A stretch of DNA of 64,000 bases, taken from Stenotrophomonas maltophilia (GTDB taxonomy: Bacteria > Pseudomonadota > Gammaproteobacteria > Xanthomonadales > Xanthomonadaceae). How positions within the stretch are numbered: position 1 is the stretch's first letter; each line of letters begins with the position of its first letter. The DNA lies in NCBI GenBank assembly GCA_900113425.1, contig FOZF01000002.1, positions 947,027 through 1,011,026 on the forward strand, in the 5' to 3' direction. Below the pieces are notes generated by a model, which ran no database searches, was not told where the DNA came from, and worked only from the letters and a program-made list of their open reading frames with translations. This document shows positions 15,675 through 25,857 of the stretch, in pieces. The position numbers and the translations under genes are program-made.

Positions 15675-17663
15675 TCAGCGCGGGGCTGGTGGTATCGACA
15701 TGGCCGGGCTGGGCCGCACGCGCGCCAGCTGCCGGAATGCCTCCGGCGGCAGGGCCGGCGAATACAGGTAACCCTGCCCGACATCCACGCCCAGTTCGCG
15801 CAGGTGCTGCTCCTGCGCCGGGGTTTCAGTGCCTTCGGCCACCACCACGGCGCCGCAGCGGTGGGCCACCTCGACAATGAACCGGACGATCGACCGCGAC
15901 TTCGCGTCGGACACGGTGGCGATCAGCGCCTGCTCGATCTTGACTTCGGCGATGGCCAGCTGTGACAGCAGCATCAGGGTCGAGTAACCGGCACCGAAGT
16001 CGTCCAGGGACAGTGTCACCCCTGCGGCCAGCAACGGTGCGATGTTGTCGTCCACGATGTCCCGTTCGACGATCTCGGTCCACTCCACGATTTCCAGGCG
16101 CAGCAGGCCGCCTGCAACCGCGTGCTGGCGCAGCAGGGACTGCACGCGCAGGCCGAAGCCGGGCAGGCGCAGGGATTCGGCCGAGATGTTGACGGCGATG
16201 GTCAGCGCCTCCCCGCATTGCTGGCACTGCTGCAGGAAGCGGATCGCCGACAGCAGCGTGGCCCATTCCAGATCGGCCAGGCGGCCACGCCGGCGCACCA
16301 GCGAGACCACGCGCATCGGCGCGATCCGGTGGCCGTCACCATCGCACATGCGCAGCAGCGCCTCGGCACCGATCAGTTGCCGGTCCCGCAGCCGGTACTT
16401 GGGCTGGTAGCACAGCGGTGCATCTCCCTGCTGCAACCAGCGGTCGAGCGCGCTTTCGATGAGCGCATCGATCTCACTGTCGCGCCGTACCGGGTCATCG
16501 AAGAACACCACGCCTGACTCGATCGCGTTCAGTGCCAGGCTGATCGCACGGAACGGCACCTGGCTGCCAGCGCCGTCCGCAGGTGGCTTCAGTTCCACCA
16601 CGCCACAACGGAACACCGGCCGGAAGCCTGGCCAGTCGTGGCTGATCAGCTCGGCCAGGGCCGTGGCGAGATCGTTGACCTGCGGCTGGGTGCGCAGTTG
16701 CGCCAGCGACGTATCGCGGACCAGGATCGCCAGCGTTGCATCACCGAACTGATAGCTTTCCAGCGTGTCCGTCGGCAGCTGGGACAGCAGCGTGTGCCGT
16801 ACACCTTCGGCATTGCCAACGGTCCACAGGCCGCTGTCCTGCAGTGGGCCGCAGCGCAGCCGCAGCTCGCGCAGATTGCCCATCTCGGCAACGATGAGGC
16901 AGGCCTTGCCGCTGCCGCCGTTGCCACGCCAGAAGCGCTGCAGGCGTTCGCCCAATGCACGCACGTTGGCCAGGCCACTGACCGGATCGACCCGCATCCA
17001 TGCGTGTTCGCGCTGGCGCTGCGCATCGATCTGCGCATCGTTGTAGACCAGGGCGAAGACCGCAGCCAGTACCAGCAGCGAAATGGGCAGTGCCAGCACG
17101 CGCAGGATCGCAAGCTCCAGCACCGGCAGCTGACCGGCACCGATGACTGCCACGCCCAGCGCAAGGCCCAGCATCGTCATCACGATCCGCACGCCCCATG
17201 CCTGCAGGATCAGCCGCAGTGAGAATTCGGCCAGCATGCGTGGATACAGGCGGCTGCGCAGCCAGACCCCTGCCGCCACCTGCAGTGCCGCTTCGAGGCT
17301 GGCCGGCACAAAGAACTGCCCGCCGGAAAACTGATAGCGTGCGAGCAGGCTGGCCAGCAGACAGGCCAGGCCACCGCGCCAGCCGCCCAGAAGCCCGCTG
17401 ACCAACAGGATGTCGATGCCCAGGTTGAGCTTGATCACCCCACGGGTGTAGTCGGCAACGAACCAGGCATTGAACAGGTAGATCAGCCCGAGCACGACGC
17501 CGACATACAGCCGGCGGCCTTCGATGGCGTGGCCGGAGCGGCGGGTAGCGATCAGGAATACGCCGATCATCCCGATCACTGCGGTGGCCTGCAGCAGGTA
17601 GAGCGGCAGGCTGGGCAGGGCGTCGACCAGGGCCCTGGCAGACACCCTCGATAGCGCTTCCAT
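15675..17663 (-). CDS. Membrane protein with degenerate GGDEF and EAL domain
   Basis: A 662-residue protein. Residues about 10-225 hold roughly six membrane segments similar to the 5TMR-LYT sensor type. A GGDEF-like region follows (VDPVSGLANVRALGERLQ), but the signature position reads FGDAT, so diguanylate cyclase activity is not expected. The EAL domain from about 410 retains GAEALLRM, VNISAES, LEIVEWTE, SLDDFGAGYS, VKIEQ (usual LKID), VVAEGTET and QGYLYS; nearly all metal and catalytic residues are kept, so c-di-GMP hydrolysis is likely. The ATG at 17663 begins MEALSR. The gene is convergent with the TetR gene and divergent from the kinase gene. Confidence 0.87.
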   Translation of the reverse strand: MEALSRVSARALVDALPSLPLYLLQATAVIGMIGVFLIATRRSGHAIEGRRLYVGVVLGLIYLFNAWFVADYTRGVIKLNLGIDILLVSGLLGGWRGGLACLLASLLARYQFSGGQFFVPASLEAALQVAAGVWLRSRLYPRMLAEFSLRLILQAWGVRIVMTMLGLALGVAVIGAGQLPVLELAILRVLALPISLLVLAAVFALVYNDAQIDAQRQREHAWMRVDPVSGLANVRALGERLQRFWRGNGGSGKACLIVAEMGNLRELRLRCGPLQDSGLWTVGNAEGVRHTLLSQLPTDTLESYQFGDATLAILVRDTSLAQLRTQPQVNDLATALAELISHDWPGFRPVFRCGVVELKPPADGAGSQVPFRAISLALNAIESGVVFFDDPVRRDSEIDALIESALDRWLQQGDAPLCYQPKYRLRDRQLIGAEALLRMCDGDGHRIAPMRVVSLVRRRGRLADLEWATLLSAIRFLQQCQQCGEALTIAVNISAESLRLPGFGLRVQSLLRQHAVAGGLLRLEIVEWTEIVERDIVDDNIAPLLAAGVTLSLDDFGAGYSTLMLLSQLAIAEVKIEQALIATVSDAKSRSIVRFIVEVAHRCGAVVVAEGTETPAQEQHLRELGVDVGQGYLYSPALPPEAFRQLARVRPSPAMSIPPAPR

Positions 17664-17844
17664 AGCAGGCTCCCACCTGTGGCCGACTGCCAATGGCGAG
17701 CAGGGTAAACCACGGCCGTGCAGGCAGCCACCCGCGTCGGCATGGCACGCCTGGCCCACAAGCACAGTGCTGTGACGGACATGTCTGTGCCGTCGATGCA
17801 CCATCTGCGATAGTAACGGCAGGTATCAATGCACGATTGCTTCC

Positions 17845-18873
17845 ATGTCATCCGCTTCGGCGCGCCATATCGGCGAAGTCCTGCAACAGTCCTATGGCAT
17901 CACCACCGCCGCCGTGGTGCCTCGCCCGGTTGGCGCAGACGCCAATGCCAGCGTTTACCGCATCGATGCACGACGCGGTCAGTGGTGGTTGAAATGCCGT
18001 ACCTACCAGGTGCACCCCGCGGTCTGGGACACCCTGCATTGGCTGCGGGGCACCCTGGGCATCGAGGAGATCGTGGCGCCATGGCCGGCGTTGACCGGCG
18101 GCGCGTCGGTCCAGCGCTGGGGCCTGCAGTTCACGCTGTTTCCCTACATCGAGGGCCAGTCCGGCTTCGAGGCGCCGCTCAGCCAGGCACAGTGGCTGCG
18201 CCTGGGCAACGTGCTGCGCCGGCTGCATGACGCTGATGTACCCGAATCGCTGCACCGCGCGCTGCCGACCCTGCGCCTGGAGGCGGAAGCGTTGACCACC
18301 GTTGGTCGCTGGCTGCAGCAGGCCGATGCCTTGCCGGTCGCGCAGGATCGGTTGGGCAGCGCGTTCCTGGCCGTCTGGGAGCAGCGCCGCGAACGCATCG
18401 CCGAGGTCCACCGCCGCGCATCGGAACTGCACGATGCACTGCGCGACGAACGGCCGCCGCTGCGCCTGTGCCATACCGACCTGCATGCGGGAAACCTGCT
18501 GATGGGCAACGAGGGCAACCTGCACCTGATCGACTGGGATGGCCTGTCCCTGGCGCCCCGCGAGCGTGATCTGATGTTCCCCGGCGCGGCGGTGGGTGGA
18601 CGCTGGGGGCGTGAACGTCCGCTCGGTTTCGTGGAAGGGTATGGCGCGGACCTGGGGGACCCGCGCTGGATCGCCTGGTACCGGCACTGGCGGATCCTGC
18701 AGGACATGATCGAGTTCGAGCAGGTGCTGCTGGGGGGCGACGCGCTGGAGCGCTCGCCGCAGCTGCGCCGTCAGTCGCTGCACTACCTTGGCGAACAGTT
18801 CGCGCCGGGCAACGTGTTCGATGCAGCCGAACGCGCTTATCGCGCGCTGGATGCGTCGCCGTTGCAGCGTTGA
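17845..18873 (+). CDS. APH-fold phosphotransferase/kinase
   Basis: A 342-residue protein of the aminoglycoside phosphotransferase/choline kinase fold. The catalytic loop is LCHTDLHAGNLLM (HxDLHxxN) near residue 210 and the metal-binding Asp is in LIDWDGLSLAPRERDLMF near 230. The N-terminal lobe carries WLKCRTYQVHP with the probable ATP-binding Lys. The tail binds no recognised partner. Without a co-transcribed pathway the substrate cannot be named; it could be an amino alcohol, an antibiotic or a protein. The start ATG at 17845 lies in a 181-base divergent region with the EAL gene. Confidence 0.75.
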   Translation: MSSASARHIGEVLQQSYGITTAAVVPRPVGADANASVYRIDARRGQWWLKCRTYQVHPAVWDTLHWLRGTLGIEEIVAPWPALTGGASVQRWGLQFTLFPYIEGQSGFEAPLSQAQWLRLGNVLRRLHDADVPESLHRALPTLRLEAEALTTVGRWLQQADALPVAQDRLGSAFLAVWEQRRERIAEVHRRASELHDALRDERPPLRLCHTDLHAGNLLMGNEGNLHLIDWDGLSLAPRERDLMFPGAAVGGRWGRERPLGFVEGYGADLGDPRWIAWYRHWRILQDMIEFEQVLLGGDALERSPQLRRQSLHYLGEQFAPGNVFDAAERAYRALDASPLQR

Positions 18874-18880
18874 CGGTGGA

Positions 18881-19804
18881 TCATTCGGCGGGCTTGGCCG
18901 CCGCTGACGCTGCCGCCGTCGCCGCCCGCCGCGACAGCACGGCCTCGCGGTGGGCGATGTAGGCATTGGCGGCCAGAATGATGCCGGCACCGACAATGGT
19001 CCAGCGGTCCACCGTCTCGTTGAACAGCAGCCACCCGCACAGGGTCACCAGTGGCAGCTGCAGGAAGCTGATCGGCGTCAGTGCCGACACTTCGCCCAGG
19101 CGCAGCGCACGCGTCCACAGTAGCTGGCCGACCGTGCCCATCACGCCGGTGACCAGCAGCCACAGCCAGGCCACGCCGCTGGGCCAGACCCAGACAAACA
19201 CTGCCGGAACCAGCGAAAGCGGCACCCAGAAGACGTAGGTATAGAGCACCACGGTATCGGCGCTGTCCACGCGGGTGAGCTGCTTGATCTGGATGGCCAC
19301 CAGTGAACTCAGCACCGCCGCGGCGACGGCGACCAGGCTGCCAGCGGTGAAGCCGGTGGTGCCCGGACGCACGATCACCAGTACACCGATGAAACCGACC
19401 ACCACTGCGGCCCAGCGGCGCACACGCACGGTCTCGCCCAGCCACAGCACGGCGGCGATGGTGACGAACAACGGTGTGGAGTATGAGAGCGATACCGCCT
19501 GCGCGAGTGGCAGGTGGCCCAACGCCCAGAACGCACACAGCATCGAACCCAGGCCGATCGCGCTGCGCACGAAATAGCGTGGCAGCTGCTGGGTCTTCAG
19601 CGGCGCATGGCCCGGCCGCAGCAGCATCGGCAGCAGTGCAAGCAGGCCGAACGCGTTGCGGAAGAACGCGACCTCCTGGGTCGGTACGTAACGGGTGGCA
19701 TAACGGATCGCCACCGCCATCATGCCGAACGCCAGGGTGCTGCCGAGCATCAGCAGCGCCGCCCGCATCGGGGTGGCGCCGCTGGAAAGGGCGGGGGTGC
19801 TCAC
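18881..19804 (-). CDS. EamA/DMT-family transporter
   Basis: A 307-residue inner-membrane carrier with about ten membrane segments in two EamA repeats ([20 protein letters not shown], then [20 protein letters not shown]). Family members export metabolites such as amino acids or purines. The GTG at 19804 overlaps the murB stop (GTGA); an ATG at 19768 is an alternative that starts closer to the first membrane helix. It is co-transcribed with pyrD and murB. The C-terminal tail is Ala-rich. The substrate is unknown. Confidence 0.85.
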   Translation of the reverse strand: MSTPALSSGATPMRAALLMLGSTLAFGMMAVAIRYATRYVPTQEVAFFRNAFGLLALLPMLLRPGHAPLKTQQLPRYFVRSAIGLGSMLCAFWALGHLPLAQAVSLSYSTPLFVTIAAVLWLGETVRVRRWAAVVVGFIGVLVIVRPGTTGFTAGSLVAVAAAVLSSLVAIQIKQLTRVDSADTVVLYTYVFWVPLSLVPAVFVWVWPSGVAWLWLLVTGVMGTVGQLLWTRALRLGEVSALTPISFLQLPLVTLCGWLLFNETVDRWTIVGAGIILAANAYIAHREAVLSRRAATAAASAAAKPAE

Positions 19805-20874
19805 CACTGTGCGCCGAGCAGGCGGGGCTCCGGTTCGATCGGTACGCCGAATCTCTCCAGCACCGACGCGGAAATGCGCCGCGCCAGCGCAAGCAGCTCG
19901 GCCCCGGTGGCATTGCCATGGTTGACCAGGACCAGCGCATGGCTGGCGGCAACGCCTGCGTCGCCCTCGCGGAAGCCTTTCCAGCCGCAGGCCTCGATCA
20001 TCCACGCCGCGGAGACCTTGCGCCGGTCCTCGCGATCGGCCGGGAACACAGGCAGGTCCGGGAAGTGCTGCAGCAGCACGTCGACCTGCTCCAGGGGCAG
20101 GACCGGGTTCTTGAAGAAGCTGCCGGCATTGCCCAGCACCTCAGGATCGGGCAGCTTGCGGCGGCGTATGGCAATGACCGCGTTGGCCACGTCCACCGCA
20201 CTGGGCAGCTCCACGCCCTGCGCCTGCAGTTCTTCGCGGATGCCGGCATAGTCCATGCGCAGGTCGTGAAGCAGGGGCAGCTTCAGCTCGATGGCGGTGA
20301 TCAGGTAGCGGTCCGCCTGCTGCTTGAACACGCTGTCGCGGTAGGCGAAGCCACACTGTTCGTTGTCCAGCCGCACCCATGCCTGCTCGTGGCAGTCCCA
20401 GGCTTCCACTGCCTGGATGAACTCGCCGACCTGTGCGCCATAGGCGCCGATGTTCTGGATCGGCGCTGCACCGGCCGTGCCTGGAATCAGGGCCAGGTTC
20501 TCCAACCCGGACAGGCCTTCCTGCAGCGACCACATCACCAGGCCGTGCCAGGGCACGCCGGCACCGGCGCGGATCACCGCATGATCGGCGCGATGCTCCA
20601 GGAAACTGATGTCGCGGTTGCCGAACACCAGCACGGTGCCGGGCACATCGTCGGCGATCAGCACATTGCTGCCGCTGCCCAGTACCAGCAGGGGTCCGCC
20701 GGAAACCTCCGGCAGCGCCAGCACTTCCGGCAGCAGCGAAGCGTCATGCAGCTCCAGCAGCTGCGCGGCATTGGCACGCACGTGGAAGGTGTTCAGCGCC
20801 TGCAGCGGCGCGTTCCGGGTCAGGGTCCAGCGCAGCGGCGCGGCGGTGTCGAGTCCATCCATGGGGGCGCTCAC
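19801..20874 (-). CDS. murB: UDP-N-acetylenolpyruvoylglucosamine reductase
   Basis: A 357-residue FAD enzyme that reduces UDP-GlcNAc-enolpyruvate to UDP-MurNAc with NADPH in peptidoglycan synthesis, in the cytoplasm. Signatures are [60 protein letters not shown], the type-I motif YRDSVFK and [10 protein letters not shown] with the catalytic Ser. The GTG at 20874 overlaps the pyrD stop (GTGA); the ATG at 20862 is an alternative. The length is usual for type I MurB. It is translationally coupled to pyrD upstream and to the EamA gene downstream. Confidence 0.96.
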   Translation of the reverse strand: MSAPMDGLDTAAPLRWTLTRNAPLQALNTFHVRANAAQLLELHDASLLPEVLALPEVSGGPLLVLGSGSNVLIADDVPGTVLVFGNRDISFLEHRADHAVIRAGAGVPWHGLVMWSLQEGLSGLENLALIPGTAGAAPIQNIGAYGAQVGEFIQAVEAWDCHEQAWVRLDNEQCGFAYRDSVFKQQADRYLITAIELKLPLLHDLRMDYAGIREELQAQGVELPSAVDVANAVIAIRRRKLPDPEVLGNAGSFFKNPVLPLEQVDVLLQHFPDLPVFPADREDRRKVSAAWMIEACGWKGFREGDAGVAASHALVLVNHGNATGAELLALARRISASVLERFGVPIEPEPRLLGAQW

Positions 20875-21926
20875 AGCGGCGCCACCGCGCCACGGCTGGG
20901 CGCTTCGCGGCGGCGGCGGATCGCCTCCACGCATTCCGATACCAGCGCCGGCCCGCGGAAGATCAGGCCGCTGTAGCACTGCACCAGCGAGGCGCCCGCC
21001 GCCATCTTGGCCACTGCGTCGGCGCCGGACAGGATGCCGCCGACACCGACCAGCGGCACCGACTCGGGCAGGCGCGAGCGCAGCCGCCGCAGGACCAGGG
21101 TGGACTGTTCCAGGACCGGGGCACCGGACAGACCGCCGGCTTCGTTTGCCAGGGGATCGCCGGCCACCTTGCTGTGGTCGACCGTGGTGTTGGTCGCGAT
21201 CACGCCGTCCACCTGCAGCTCGCCGAGCACGCGCGCAGCAGCGTCGATGTCGCGCTCGCTGAGGTCGGGCGCCACCTTCACCAGCATCGGTACGCGCCGG
21301 CCGTGCCGCGCGGCCAGGTCTTCCTGGCGATCGCGCAGCTGGGTGACCAGCTGGCGCAGTGCGGTTTCCTCCTGCAGTTCGCGCAGGCCGGCGGTGTTGG
21401 GCGAGGAGATGTTGACGGTGATGTAGTCAGCCAGCGGGTATACCTTGTCGAGGCAGGCCACATAGTCGTCGACGGCCTGCTCGTTGGGGGTGTCCTTGTT
21501 CTTGCCGATGTTGATGCCGAGCAGGCCGCGACGGTTGCGCGCGCGCTCGACGTTGCGCACCAGTGCATCCACGCCGGCGTTGTTGAAGCCCATGCGGTTG
21601 ATGATGGCGTTGTGCGCCGGCAGCCGGAACAGCCGCGGCGTCGGGTTGCCCGCCTGTGGCCGCGGCGTGATCGTGCCGATCTCGACGAAGCCGAAACCCA
21701 GCGCGAACAGCGCATCGATGTGCTCGCCATTCTTGTCCAGGCCCGCCGCCAGGCCGACCGGATTGGGGAATGTCAGCCCGAACACGGTGCTCGGCAGCGG
21801 CGCGATGCGTGCGGCCAGCAGCGGCGTGGTGCCGGTGCGATAGGCCACGTCCAATGCGGACAGGCCGAGGCCGTGGGCGCGCTCGGCGTCGAGCGAGAAC
21901 AGGAAGGGGCGGGCAAGCGAATACAT
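20871..21926 (-). CDS. pyrD: Dihydroorotate dehydrogenase (quinone)
   Basis: A 351-residue class 2 enzyme: it oxidises dihydroorotate to orotate with FMN and passes electrons to quinone at the inner membrane. The N-terminal helical extension ([20 protein letters not shown]) marks class 2. FMN and substrate motifs are [45 protein letters not shown], the catalytic Ser in [11 protein letters not shown] and [14 protein letters not shown]. It heads a minus-strand set pyrD-murB-EamA with overlapping ends and lies 8 bases after the methyltransferase gene. Confidence 0.97.
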   Translation of the reverse strand: MYSLARPFLFSLDAERAHGLGLSALDVAYRTGTTPLLAARIAPLPSTVFGLTFPNPVGLAAGLDKNGEHIDALFALGFGFVEIGTITPRPQAGNPTPRLFRLPAHNAIINRMGFNNAGVDALVRNVERARNRRGLLGINIGKNKDTPNEQAVDDYVACLDKVYPLADYITVNISSPNTAGLRELQEETALRQLVTQLRDRQEDLAARHGRRVPMLVKVAPDLSERDIDAAARVLGELQVDGVIATNTTVDHSKVAGDPLANEAGGLSGAPVLEQSTLVLRRLRSRLPESVPLVGVGGILSGADAVAKMAAGASLVQCYSGLIFRGPALVSECVEAIRRRREAPSRGAVAPL

Positions 21927-21934
21927 GCGTCGGT

Positions 21935-22702
21935 TCAGTCCAGCGTGCCGAGGAAGGCTCGGGTTCGATATTCAAAGGCGACCTGGCCGTTGACCGCGTG
22001 GGCCGCGAACAGATCCTGCAGTGCCGCCAGCATCGGCGCATGGCGCGGATGCCCGGGCTGTGGCGCATAGGAGGACGACAGCAGACGGCCGCGCAGGGCG
22101 TCCAGATCCAGATGCTGCACGTTCGGCAGTTCCACCTGGCCGCGCAACCCGGCACCGAACCACGCCTGCATCGTGGCGTCATCCTGGTAGCGTTCGGCTA
22201 CGGCGGAATAGTCCGTGCCGTAATCGAGCAGCAGCTGCTCATAGCCGACCAGGAACGGGCTGGCATCGAGCAGGCGTGAGTTCCAATAGATCAGCGCCAG
22301 TCCGCCGGGGCGCAGGATGCGCTGCCATTCAACACGGACGGCGTCGGTGTCGAACCAGTGGAAGGCCTGCGCGGCGCTGACCAGATCGACGCTGTGCTCT
22401 GCCAGGCCGGTGGCCTCGGCACGCCCATCGACGGCCTGGAACCGTGGATATGCGGCCAGCCAGCCTTCGGCGGCGGCGCGCATGGCGGCGTTGGGTTCGA
22501 CCGCGACCACAGGATGACCGGTGTCGAGGAACAGACGGCTGGAAATGCCGGTGCCGGCGCCGATGTCGGCCACCCGCGCATCGTGGCCTACACCCATCGG
22601 TCCATGCAGCCATTCCATCAACGCCGGCGGGTAGTCAGGCCGGTAACGGACGTAATCGGCGACGCGGCTGCTGAAGCGTTCGGTGCTGTCGGAGGAGGTC
22701 AT
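21935..22702 (-). CDS. Class I SAM-dependent methyltransferase
   Basis: A 255-residue methyltransferase of the Methyltransf_11 type. The SAM-binding loop is [18 protein letters not shown] near residue 40, followed by the acidic residue in [10 protein letters not shown] and motif III-like [13 protein letters not shown] near 110. It resembles bacterial UbiE/trans-aconitate methyltransferase-like proteins of unknown substrate. It starts 5 bases after the stop of the small membrane protein gene and ends 8 bases before pyrD, so it may belong to that transcript. Confidence 0.85.
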   Translation of the reverse strand: MTSSDSTERFSSRVADYVRYRPDYPPALMEWLHGPMGVGHDARVADIGAGTGISSRLFLDTGHPVVAVEPNAAMRAAAEGWLAAYPRFQAVDGRAEATGLAEHSVDLVSAAQAFHWFDTDAVRVEWQRILRPGGLALIYWNSRLLDASPFLVGYEQLLLDYGTDYSAVAERYQDDATMQAWFGAGLRGQVELPNVQHLDLDALRGRLLSSSYAPQPGHPRHAPMLAALQDLFAAHAVNGQVAFEYRTRAFLGTLD

Positions 22703-22707
22703 GGCGG

Positions 22708-22992
22708 TCAGTTCGACAGTGCGGCGAGCCAGGCCAGGCCACCGAAGAAGAGGATGAAGGCCAGGACTGCCGCCAGGGCGGCTGCCACCATCACCCAGCC
22801 CAGCACCAGCCCGGTGACCGCCAGGCCATCGCCTTCGAGTTCATGCGGGCGGCGGCGGATCTCGGCGCGGGCCATGTGGCCGGTGACGATGGCGACGATG
22901 CTGGCCACGAAGGGCAGGACAGTCCAGGCGGCAATGCCCATGACCAGGCTGACCACGGCCAGGGCGCTTGTCTGTCGGGGTGCCACGCTCAT
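22708..22992 (-). CDS. Small DUF4190-type membrane protein
   Basis: A 94-residue protein with two or three membrane segments (SALAVVSLVMGIAAWTVLPF, VASIVAIVTGHMARAEIRRR, and a C-terminal VAAALAAVLAFILFFGG). The pattern G-HxAxxEIRR between helices is typical of the DUF4190 family. The ATG at 22992 is favoured by the strong AAGGAGG ribosome binding site 6 bases upstream. Function unknown. Confidence 0.8.
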   Translation of the reverse strand: MSVAPRQTSALAVVSLVMGIAAWTVLPFVASIVAIVTGHMARAEIRRRPHELEGDGLAVTGLVLGWVMVAAALAAVLAFILFFGGLAWLAALSN

Positions 22993-23068
22993 CGGGTCCT
23001 CCTTGCAGTACGCACATGATAGTGCCTCCATCCGGGCAATCCCATGGGCAGTGCCCGGCCCGAGGGGT

Positions 23069-23872
23069 TCAGCCCATCAGTACCTGGCCACCATCGACGT
23101 TCAGGACGTGACCGGTGATCCAGCGCGCCAGCGGCGAGCACAGGAACAGCGCGGCATCGGCAATCTCGCGTGGCTGGCCGAAGCGGCCGAACGGAATTCT
23201 TGCCAGGGTGCCGTGATACAGCGCCGGGTCGCTGGTCCTGCGCCGGTCCCACAGACCGTCGGCAAACTCGATGGAGCCCGGGGCGATGGCGTTGACCCGG
23301 ATCCGGTGCGGCGCCAGTGCCAGCGCCTGCGACGTGGTGTAGTGCGAAAGAGCGGCCTTGGCAGCCGCATAGGGGGCGCCCCCCGGCCGGGGTTGCTGCG
23401 CGGCGATCGAGGAGAGATTGAGGATGCAGGCGTCGCTCGAGTCGCGCAGCCAGGGCAGAGCGAGCCGCGAGGCCCGCACCGCGGCCATCAGATCGACCTG
23501 CAGGCTGGCCGCCCAGCCGTCTTCATCGTCGGCCATGCCGTAACCCGTGGCGTTGTTGACCAGCACGTCGATGCCGCCCAGGGACGCTGCGGCCGCACGC
23601 AGCCACGCGTCGATCTGGCCGGGGTCGGCCAGATCGGCAGCAAAGGCGTGCAGTGATGCCCCCTGGACCGCCGCGTCGGCCAGCAGGGCGTCGAGCCCCG
23701 CCTGTCCTCGCGCGCAGACCGAGACATGGGCGCCGGCCGCAGCGAAGGCCAGGGCCATCTCACGGCCGATGCCTTTGCTGCCGCCGGCAACCAGCACCCG
23801 GCGGCCGCTGAAGTCGAGGATTGGAGCCCCCGCGGGGGCCCCACCCTCGGCGACGTCCGCGCCGGGATGCAT
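23069..23872 (-). CDS. Short-chain dehydrogenase/reductase
   Basis: A 267-residue classical SDR. Motifs are VAGGSKGIGREMALAFAAAG near residue 25 (cofactor binding), NNATGYG near 98, LSSIAAQQ with the catalytic Ser near 150, PYAAAKAAL (YxxxK) near 168 and the C-terminal ITGHVLNVDGG. The ATG at 23872 overlaps the stop of the aldehyde dehydrogenase gene (ATGA), so the two are translationally coupled and probably act in one pathway. The substrate is not known; an amino-acid breakdown intermediate is a possibility from its partner. Confidence 0.88.
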   Translation of the reverse strand: MHPGADVAEGGAPAGAPILDFSGRRVLVAGGSKGIGREMALAFAAAGAHVSVCARGQAGLDALLADAAVQGASLHAFAADLADPGQIDAWLRAAAASLGGIDVLVNNATGYGMADDEDGWAASLQVDLMAAVRASRLALPWLRDSSDACILNLSSIAAQQPRPGGAPYAAAKAALSHYTTSQALALAPHRIRVNAIAPGSIEFADGLWDRRRTSDPALYHGTLARIPFGRFGQPREIADAALFLCSPLARWITGHVLNVDGGQVLMG

Positions 23873-25404
23873 CACAGGTCGAACTTGATGCCCTGGGCCA
23901 GCGGCAGCGAATCGGAGTAGTTGATGGTATTGGTCTGCCGGCGCATGTAGACCTTCCATGCGTCCGAGCCCGACTCGCGGCCACCACCGGTGTCCTTCTC
24001 GCCACCGAACGCGCCACCGATCTCCGCACCGGAGGTGCCGATGTTGACGTTGGCGATGCCGCAATCCGAGCCCGCGGCCGACAGGAAGCGTTCGGCGGTC
24101 TTCAGGTTCTGGGTGAAGATCGACGAGGACAGGCCCTGCGGTACCCCGTTCTGCATGTCGATGGCTTCGTCGATGCTGTCGTAGGGCATCACGTACAGGA
24201 TCGGCGCGAAGGTCTCGTGCTGGACCACGGCATCACTGTTCTTCAGGCCGCTGACAATGGCCGGCAGCACGAAGTTGCCGGCGCGGTCGATGCGGGTGCC
24301 ACCGGTCTCGATGGTGCCGCCGGCGGCCTTGGCCTGGGCAATGGCGTCGAGGAACTGCTGCACGGCACCTTCGCTGTTCAGCGGACCCATCAGGTTGGCG
24401 GCATCGGTCGGATCGCCGATCTTGCTTTCCACCTGCTTGTACACCTTGACCAGCGTGGCCAGCACGTCGGCGTAGATCGAGCGGTGCACGATCAGGCGGC
24501 GGGTGGTGGTGCAGCGCTGGCCGGCCGTACCGACGGCGCCGAACACGATCCCCGGCACGGCCAGCTTCAGGTCGGCGGTCTCGTCGAGGATGATGGCATT
24601 GTTGCCACCCAGTTCCAGCAGGCAGCGGCCCAGGCGGCGCGCCACCTTTTCGTTGACAGTGCGGCCGACCTGGGTGGAGCCGGTGAAGCTGATCAGCGGC
24701 ACGCGGCGATCATCGACCAGCTTCTCCGACAGTGCGGTGCCGGCATCGTTGACCAGGAAGAAGATGTCCGGGAAGCCGGCTTCGCGCAGCGCGTCGTTGC
24801 AGATCTTCATCGAGGCGATGGCGGTCAGCGGCGTCTTGTTGGACGGCTTCCAGATGCACACATCGCCGCAGATCGCCGCCAGGAATGCATTCCAGCTCCA
24901 CACCGCGACCGGGAAGTTGAAGGCCGAAATGATGCCGACCAGGCCCAGCGGGTGGTACTGCTCGTACATGCGGTGGCCGGGGCGCTCCGAATGCATCGTG
25001 TAGCCGTACAGCATGCGGCTCTGGCCGACGGCGAAGTCGGCGATGTCGATCATCTCCTGCACCTCGCCATCGCCTTCCGGCTTGCTCTTGCCCATCTCCA
25101 GGGCAACCAGCGAACCCAGCGCATCCTTGTGCCTGCGCAGCGCTTCGCCGCACAGGCGCACGGCTTCGCCACGGCGCGGGGCAGGGGTGGTGCGCCACTG
25201 CTTGAACGCTTCCTGGGCGCGGGCAATCACCGTCTCGTATTCAGTCTCGGTGGTCGCACGCACCTGTGCGATCGGCTCGCCCGTGGTCGGGTTGACCGGG
25301 GTGATCAGCTCACCACTGGCAGCGCTCGACCATTCCCCGTTGCCCAGGTACGTGCCAGCGTTGATCGCGTCCAGGCCAAGGGACTTGAGCAGCTCGGAAG
25401 ACAT
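23872..25404 (-). CDS. amaB: L-piperidine-6-carboxylate dehydrogenase (ALDH7 type)
   Basis: A 510-residue aldehyde dehydrogenase of the ALDH7/antiquitin branch. It oxidises L-aminoadipate semialdehyde (in equilibrium with piperidine-6-carboxylate) to aminoadipate in lysine breakdown. Key blocks are [36 protein letters not shown] with the base Glu, [12 protein letters not shown] with the catalytic Cys, [10 protein letters not shown] and [20 protein letters not shown], closely like Pseudomonas AmaB. A coupled SDR gene follows. The start ATG at 25404 is preceded by CACAGGAGTCTGC, a good ribosome binding site. The upstream 450 bases separate it from the divergent polysaccharide gene. Confidence 0.87.
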   Translation of the reverse strand: MSSELLKSLGLDAINAGTYLGNGEWSSAASGELITPVNPTTGEPIAQVRATTETEYETVIARAQEAFKQWRTTPAPRRGEAVRLCGEALRRHKDALGSLVALEMGKSKPEGDGEVQEMIDIADFAVGQSRMLYGYTMHSERPGHRMYEQYHPLGLVGIISAFNFPVAVWSWNAFLAAICGDVCIWKPSNKTPLTAIASMKICNDALREAGFPDIFFLVNDAGTALSEKLVDDRRVPLISFTGSTQVGRTVNEKVARRLGRCLLELGGNNAIILDETADLKLAVPGIVFGAVGTAGQRCTTTRRLIVHRSIYADVLATLVKVYKQVESKIGDPTDAANLMGPLNSEGAVQQFLDAIAQAKAAGGTIETGGTRIDRAGNFVLPAIVSGLKNSDAVVQHETFAPILYVMPYDSIDEAIDMQNGVPQGLSSSIFTQNLKTAERFLSAAGSDCGIANVNIGTSGAEIGGAFGGEKDTGGGRESGSDAWKVYMRRQTNTINYSDSLPLAQGIKFDL

Positions 25405-25857
25405 GCAGACTCCTGTGTTTCGTTACGTTGTTTGGCGTCATCGCGGGCAGGGTGGGGGGCGATGAACAGAACCGCCGATGGTAGCAGAGGGCGATGCGCG
25501 GGCTTGGTGCAGTGCAGGGTGCCAGACCGGGGCGACGTGCCGGGGACCGGGGTGGCGTGATGGGACGATCCAGTGCTCCAAACGTCAATTTCTGGACGCG
25601 GCAGGAAGCATTGCGAATCGTTTTGACGCATTTTGAAATATTAAAAAATGATAATGGTTCTAATGACTTAGCGTGGCTTTGGCGGCTGAATGGGGGCGCG
25701 GCGGGCTGTCGCTTCCTACCAATTGCCTTTCACATGATTCACAATCGGGGTACGACTTATTGACGCAATTCCGATTGTTCGCACCGGCTTGGGGAGGCTC
25801 GGCATGCGACGACCATCACATCTGGTGCTGGGTCGGAACACAGCTTGGAGAAGTACA
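25405..25857. promoter_or_regulatory. Divergent intergenic region, AT-rich promoter area
   Basis: A 453-base region between amaB and the GumD-like gene. No credible gene was found. Bases 25620-25670 are strikingly AT-rich for this genome, with TTGACG at 25623 and several TA-rich hexamers (TATTAA, GATAAT), so the promoter of the polysaccharide gene probably lies here; the exact -10 cannot be fixed. GGGGAGG at 25791-25797 precedes an ATG at 25804 that is an alternative start of the next gene. Confidence 0.45.

Noticed and set aside
25640..25668. Fur-box-like GATAAT/TAATGA sequence upstream of the GumD-like gene.
   Set aside because: The match to the 19-bp Fur consensus is poor beyond the first hexamer; the AT-richness is better explained by a promoter.
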